A stretch of DNA of 10,295 nucleotides, from positions 1-10,295 of the forward strand of contig JACVQI010000053.1 in assembly GCA_015661095.1 (NCBI GenBank), written 5' to 3'. The notes beneath the pieces are model-generated. The model did not search any database. It saw only the letters and a list, made by a program, of their open reading frames with translations, and had not been told where the DNA came from. A program made the position numbers and the translations under genes. Shown here in pieces: positions 7,104 to 10,295 of this stretch; the stretch's first letter is position 1; every line of letters begins with the position of its first letter. This DNA is from Gammaproteobacteria bacterium (GTDB lineage: Bacteria > Pseudomonadota > Gammaproteobacteria > Eutrophobiales > Eutrophobiaceae).

Positions 7104-9743
7104 CTAGAAACTGTAGCTGGCCTCGACCCCCCAGGTCTGCGGCGCCCCCATTACACAACGCTGCATACCGCCATTATCGCCGCCAGTCGCGGCGGGATTA
7201 ACCAAACCCAGCGTCGTACCCACTGGCTGGTTAAAGATGGTCTGGCAGTAGCCCTCGTCGAAGGCATTCCGGACAAACGTGGCTAATTCCCATTTACCAT
7301 CCTGACTGCGGATCCCGAGTCTGGCATTGATGAGGTTATAGCCTTGTTGAATGGACTGTGGATTGTTATTGGTTTCAGCACCCAGATTTTGATCAGAGAC
7401 ATACTGATGTTCCAGACGTAAAAACCAGCCGAGCTTGTCCATCTTCGGTACCGCACCCGACCACTCGGCCATCAAGGAAAACTGCCAGGTGGGTGAAAAA
7501 TGATTGGAGGTACCGGTCAGGTCCTGGGGTGGTACGGCTAACGGTGGCAGTCCCAATAAGGCCCGGGCATTGTTAGTGGCCTGTGTTGCGGCAACGATAG
7601 CGGGTAAGTTGGTGGCATTCGGGAAGCTATCGAATTCCGAATCGAGCAGGCCGACGCCCATGACCGCATATAAATAATCAGTCGGTTGCGCCTGGATATC
7701 GATTTCCAGTCCTTGCTGGGTCAGGACTCCGGCGTTCCTGACCATGAAATTGACACCGTCAAACTGGCGGTCCTGGAAGTTGGTGATCTCGGTATTGAAA
7801 TAGGCAAGATTCGCCACCAGCGTATTGTCAAACAGGGCGCTTTTAACGCCGAATTCATAATTGTCGACGGTTTCGGAATCGAAGACACGGGAAACACCGC
7901 TGGCGATACCGATGGAATTAAAACCCTCGGAATTGAATCCACCGGTCTTGTACCCGGTCGAATAGCTGCCGTAGAGCATGATGTTATCCGTGACTTTATA
8001 ACTGAGATTCCCCAAATAGGTCAGCTCGCTGTCATCGAACTCGAGGTTGGGAGAGTTTTCTGCCGTGCGCAGATCGATCCCGAATGGATTGGTGGGAGAG
8101 CGTGGGGCCAGAATCTGATTGTTGATGATGCTGCTGAAGCTGCCTTCTTTATCGTCGGTGGTCCAGCGCAGACCGCCGGTCAGGCTTATATCGTCGGTGA
8201 TATGAAACGTGAGTTGTCCGAACAGTGCAAAACTGGTCAGATCCTGGTTGAACTGGGTATCGACGGCATTGATACTGGGTGCGGCGGAACAGGTGGCACT
8301 GGCCACGCCACCCAATGTCGGAGCGGATGGCGGAGCGGCAGCCAGCAGTGCGGCACCGGTTCCCGGCGGCAATCCGAACACGGCATCCAGTATCGGACCA
8401 CTGGTTATCGCACCGGTGATTATCGCGCCCGCGATGGCTGGTGCCGAGGCACCCACCAATGGTGCTATCGCAGCTGCGAAGGCAGGGATGGCGGCGGTTG
8501 CATAACGTGCCTGAACCAGATTATTAATGGTGGGAGCGCAAAAATCCGCGCCGATATGAAAATTCTGATCGATGGCATAATCTTCATTATGAAAATACAG
8601 GCCGGCGATGTATTCAATCTTGCCCCCGGCAGGCGAAAGGATCTGTAACTCCTGGGAAAAGGTCTCGAGATCATAAGCGGTATCACGGTTAAGCAGGTCC
8701 GCGGGTAAGCGCAAGACTGTTTCAAAGGTACCGTTCGTCCAGTCGCGGTAGGCGGTTATGGAACGGATGGTATGGTCGGCGAAGGTCCAGTCGATATTCG
8801 CCGCCAGACCCCACTGTTCGTCGTCCGCTGTGTCCCGGTGGTCCTGGTGGATCGCATGGTCGAAACCGTTGGTCATCTCCGGCGCGTCACCGGTAGGATT
8901 AAACGGTCCAGTGGGAGATAGAATGGCGCGGATTGTCCGCTCATAGTTCGGTACAACGACAGTATCATCCAGCACTTCAATGACATTACCTTCATTATCA
9001 ACTGAACCATAATCGGCGGTCAGATTGATGTTGATATCCTCAGTGACGTCAAAATTGAGCTGGCCGCGCAGACTGAGGTCTTCCCAGGCCCCGACTTCAT
9101 CACTGTTGCCGTGCGCGGTATAGGTGTTTTCGCCATAACCGTCGCGATCCGAATATTGGAATGACAATCTGCCGGCGACGCTGTCGGTGATCCCCCCGTT
9201 CACATAACCGGTGGTACGCACGGCGTCATAACTGCCATAACTCGCCCTGATTTCCCCTTCAAATTCCTGACTTGGTTTGGCTGTGCGGATGTTCAGTGCT
9301 CCCATGGTGGCATTGCGGCCGAACATGGTTCCTTGCGGTCCGTGCAGCACTTCCACCATCTCCAGATCCGTCAGACTACCGACCACAGATGACGGACGCG
9401 GATAATAAACACCGTCCACAAAAACCGCAACGCTGGGCTCGATAGCGCTGTCGCCTACTGAACCGACACCCCGCATGATGATACGTTGATTGGCGACATT
9501 GCTGGAATGAGTCAGAGACAGGTTGGGAACAAAGCCGCTGAGGTCTTGCAGGGTATAAACACCGGATTCCTCCATGAAATTGCCGGAAATCGCAGTAATC
9601 GAGATGGGCACGTCCTGAACATTTTCAACCCGTTTTTGTGCTGTGACGACTATTTCCTCCAGTTCCGCCCAGGCGTTTTGGTTCCAGCCGAGTAAGAAAA
9701 CCACTGCAACCGATAGCTTTAAAGCATTCGCACATCTCGCCAT
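7104..9743 (-). CDS. TonB-dependent outer-membrane receptor
   Basis: This 879-residue protein should import a scarce ligand across the outer membrane using TonB energy. Residues 1-26 are a Sec signal peptide (basic start, hydrophobic core, AWA before the cut). A TonB box, EEIVVTAQKR, follows at 29-38. The plug spans about 40-160 with the conserved VLHGPQGTMFGRNATMGALNI stretch, where His replaces the more usual Arg before GPQG. The rest is a 22-strand-type barrel ending in VEASYSF, with the C-terminal phenylalanine recognised by the barrel-assembly machinery. A strong Shine-Dalgarno, AAGGGG (9754-9749), sits five bases before the ATG and fixes the start. Residues about 403-484 form an Ala/Gly/Pro-rich insert lying between C402 and C485, probably an extracellular loop. 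The type resembles the many receptors of marine and environmental proteobacteria. No transporter, hydrolase or regulator gene is next to it, so the ligand (siderophore, glycan, vitamin or other) cannot be stated. Confidence 0.93.
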   Translation of the reverse strand: MARCANALKLSVAVVFLLGWNQNAWAELEEIVVTAQKRVENVQDVPISITAISGNFMEESGVYTLQDLSGFVPNLSLTHSSNVANQRIIMRGVGSVGDSAIEPSVAVFVDGVYYPRPSSVVGSLTDLEMVEVLHGPQGTMFGRNATMGALNIRTAKPSQEFEGEIRASYGSYDAVRTTGYVNGGITDSVAGRLSFQYSDRDGYGENTYTAHGNSDEVGAWEDLSLRGQLNFDVTEDININLTADYGSVDNEGNVIEVLDDTVVVPNYERTIRAILSPTGPFNPTGDAPEMTNGFDHAIHQDHRDTADDEQWGLAANIDWTFADHTIRSITAYRDWTNGTFETVLRLPADLLNRDTAYDLETFSQELQILSPAGGKIEYIAGLYFHNEDYAIDQNFHIGADFCAPTINNLVQARYATAAIPAFAAAIAPLVGASAPAIAGAIITGAITSGPILDAVFGLPPGTGAALLAAAPPSAPTLGGVASATCSAAPSINAVDTQFNQDLTSFALFGQLTFHITDDISLTGGLRWTTDDKEGSFSSIINNQILAPRSPTNPFGIDLRTAENSPNLEFDDSELTYLGNLSYKVTDNIMLYGSYSTGYKTGGFNSEGFNSIGIASGVSRVFDSETVDNYEFGVKSALFDNTLVANLAYFNTEITNFQDRQFDGVNFMVRNAGVLTQQGLEIDIQAQPTDYLYAVMGVGLLDSEFDSFPNATNLPAIVAATQATNNARALLGLPPLAVPPQDLTGTSNHFSPTWQFSLMAEWSGAVPKMDKLGWFLRLEHQYVSDQNLGAETNNNPQSIQQGYNLINARLGIRSQDGKWELATFVRNAFDEGYCQTIFNQPVGTTLGLVNPAATGGDNGGMQRCVMGAPQTWGVEASYSF

Positions 9744-10107
9744 AATTTCCCCTTAGTCAGGTTATCGTAAGAACGTTGGTGTGTTTTACAGGGTGCTGAA
9801 CCTGTATACAAAATAACCCATTTACTCTAACTGTAATTCAAGCACAGTTATGTAACTCAAGGAAGTATTTTTTCAAGGTAATGGTTGTTTATCAGGCAGT
9901 CACTTGCATTACTGTCTCAAATTTCCCACTACAAACCAGCGCGAGAGTGCCAGGACACCAGCGGGTCATGGGAACCGGCCCCGGTCAGGCGATGAGTATG
10001 GCGGGCTTGTCATTCGATGGGTTATACAATCACGCTCAAGGAATGGAAGCGGACACGATCACAAAACAGCAACGCGCATAATTATTTTTTATTATAGTGA
10101 TAGAACT
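9744..10107. other. Gene-poor spacer of 364 bases
   Basis: This stretch holds the upstream region of the receptor gene (minus) and of the small membrane protein (plus). The only clear signal is the receptor's Shine-Dalgarno at 9749-9754. No confident -35/-10 pair, Fur-box-like palindrome, riboswitch or RNA gene was recognised. The part from about 9880 to 10075 is richer in G and C and stays open in a plus frame for 66 codons, but its product shows no recognisable family features and no Shine-Dalgarno, so no gene is called. Confidence 0.5.
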
Positions 10108-10290
10108 ATGGAATATGTTTTATTCACATTGCTGGCGCTAATTCTCTATCTGGCGGCCGACTGGATCCTGCAGGGTATCGAACGTCACTACCAGCACCGA
10201 CTCGCACAGCGTGAAGTGGTTTTTTTACTGATATTAGCGGTACTGGCCATTGCCGGATTCACACTGGTTCGTTCATTAAATCTGGCTTGA
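10108..10290 (+). CDS. Small two-helix membrane protein, function unknown
   Basis: The ATG at 10108 gives 60 residues that form a helical hairpin. A first hydrophobic segment covers residues about 2-21 (YVLFTLLALILYLAADWIL), a polar, positively charged linker 22-36 contains R25, H26, H30, R31 and R35, and a second hydrophobic segment covers about 37-54 (VVFLLILAVLAIAGFTLV). The charged linker predicts that the loop faces the cytoplasm with both ends on the periplasmic side. The same frame is open further upstream to 9904, but those residues are not hydrophobic and the hairpin starts exactly at this ATG. No good Shine-Dalgarno is visible; the bases just before are very AT-rich. No family is recognised. 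The composition, clean stop and compact architecture favour a real gene, but proof is lacking. Confidence 0.6.
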   Translation: MEYVLFTLLALILYLAADWILQGIERHYQHRLAQREVVFLLILAVLAIAGFTLVRSLNLA

Positions 10291-10295
10291 TCTAG

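Noticed and set aside
7686..8648. 320-codon open frame on the plus strand
   Set aside because: Fully antisense to the TonB-dependent receptor barrel; low-complexity composition reflects the receptor's coding bias and no family is recognised.
9881..10081. 66-codon open frame in the spacer upstream of the small membrane protein
   Set aside because: No Shine-Dalgarno, no recognisable domain, membrane helix or signal peptide; better treated as non-coding spacer.
9904..10107. N-terminal extension of the small membrane protein to an earlier ATG
   Set aside because: The extension is polar, lacks a coherent domain, and the hydrophobic hairpin begins exactly at the ATG at 10108.

Overview
The window looks like a chromosomal segment from a Gram-negative proteobacterium, probably a gammaproteobacterium. 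The support is an outer-membrane TonB-dependent receptor with a signal peptide and an aromatic C-terminus, an E. coli-like glucose-6-phosphate isomerase and roughly balanced base composition. The receptor type (large, TonB box right after the signal peptide) is common in marine and environmental lineages, but genus cannot be named from sequence alone. There are no tRNA, rRNA, CRISPR, insertion-sequence or phage signatures.

Layout, left to right. (1) Positions 1-2386, minus strand: a two-gene phosphonate-biosynthesis operon. A stand-alone nucleotidyltransferase is transcribed first and overlaps by one base (TAATG) a phosphoenolpyruvate mutase that carries a second, C-terminal nucleotidyltransferase domain. 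The mutase runs off the left edge close to its natural end. (2) 2387-2600: a divergent promoter region with a perfect 8-bp inverted repeat. (3) 2601-3893, plus: a soluble Ser/Thr protein kinase fused to a C-terminal cyclic-nucleotide-binding (CNB) domain. (4) 3986-5572, minus: pgi. (5) 5729-7021, plus: a second kinase-CNB protein of exactly the same length, aligning to the first without a gap. (6) 7035-7102: a hairpin-T-run terminator. (7) 7104-9743, minus: a TonB-dependent receptor with an unusual Ala/Gly/Pro-rich insert bracketed by two cysteines. (8) 9744-10107: a gene-poor spacer, then a 60-residue two-helix membrane protein at 10108-10290.

How they may work together. The left operon should convert phosphoenolpyruvate to phosphonopyruvate and supply one or two cytidylyltransferase-type activities, suggesting phosphonate (for example 2-aminoethylphosphonate) decoration of a lipid or surface glycan; the remaining pathway genes would lie beyond the left edge. 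The twin kinases resemble single-chain cyclic-nucleotide-regulated kinases with the kinase first and the sensor second. Both carry DFS instead of the DFG magnesium motif, and they flank the glycolytic enzyme pgi on opposite sides. They are the most distinctive part of the window. The receptor and the small membrane protein have no evident functional link to the rest.
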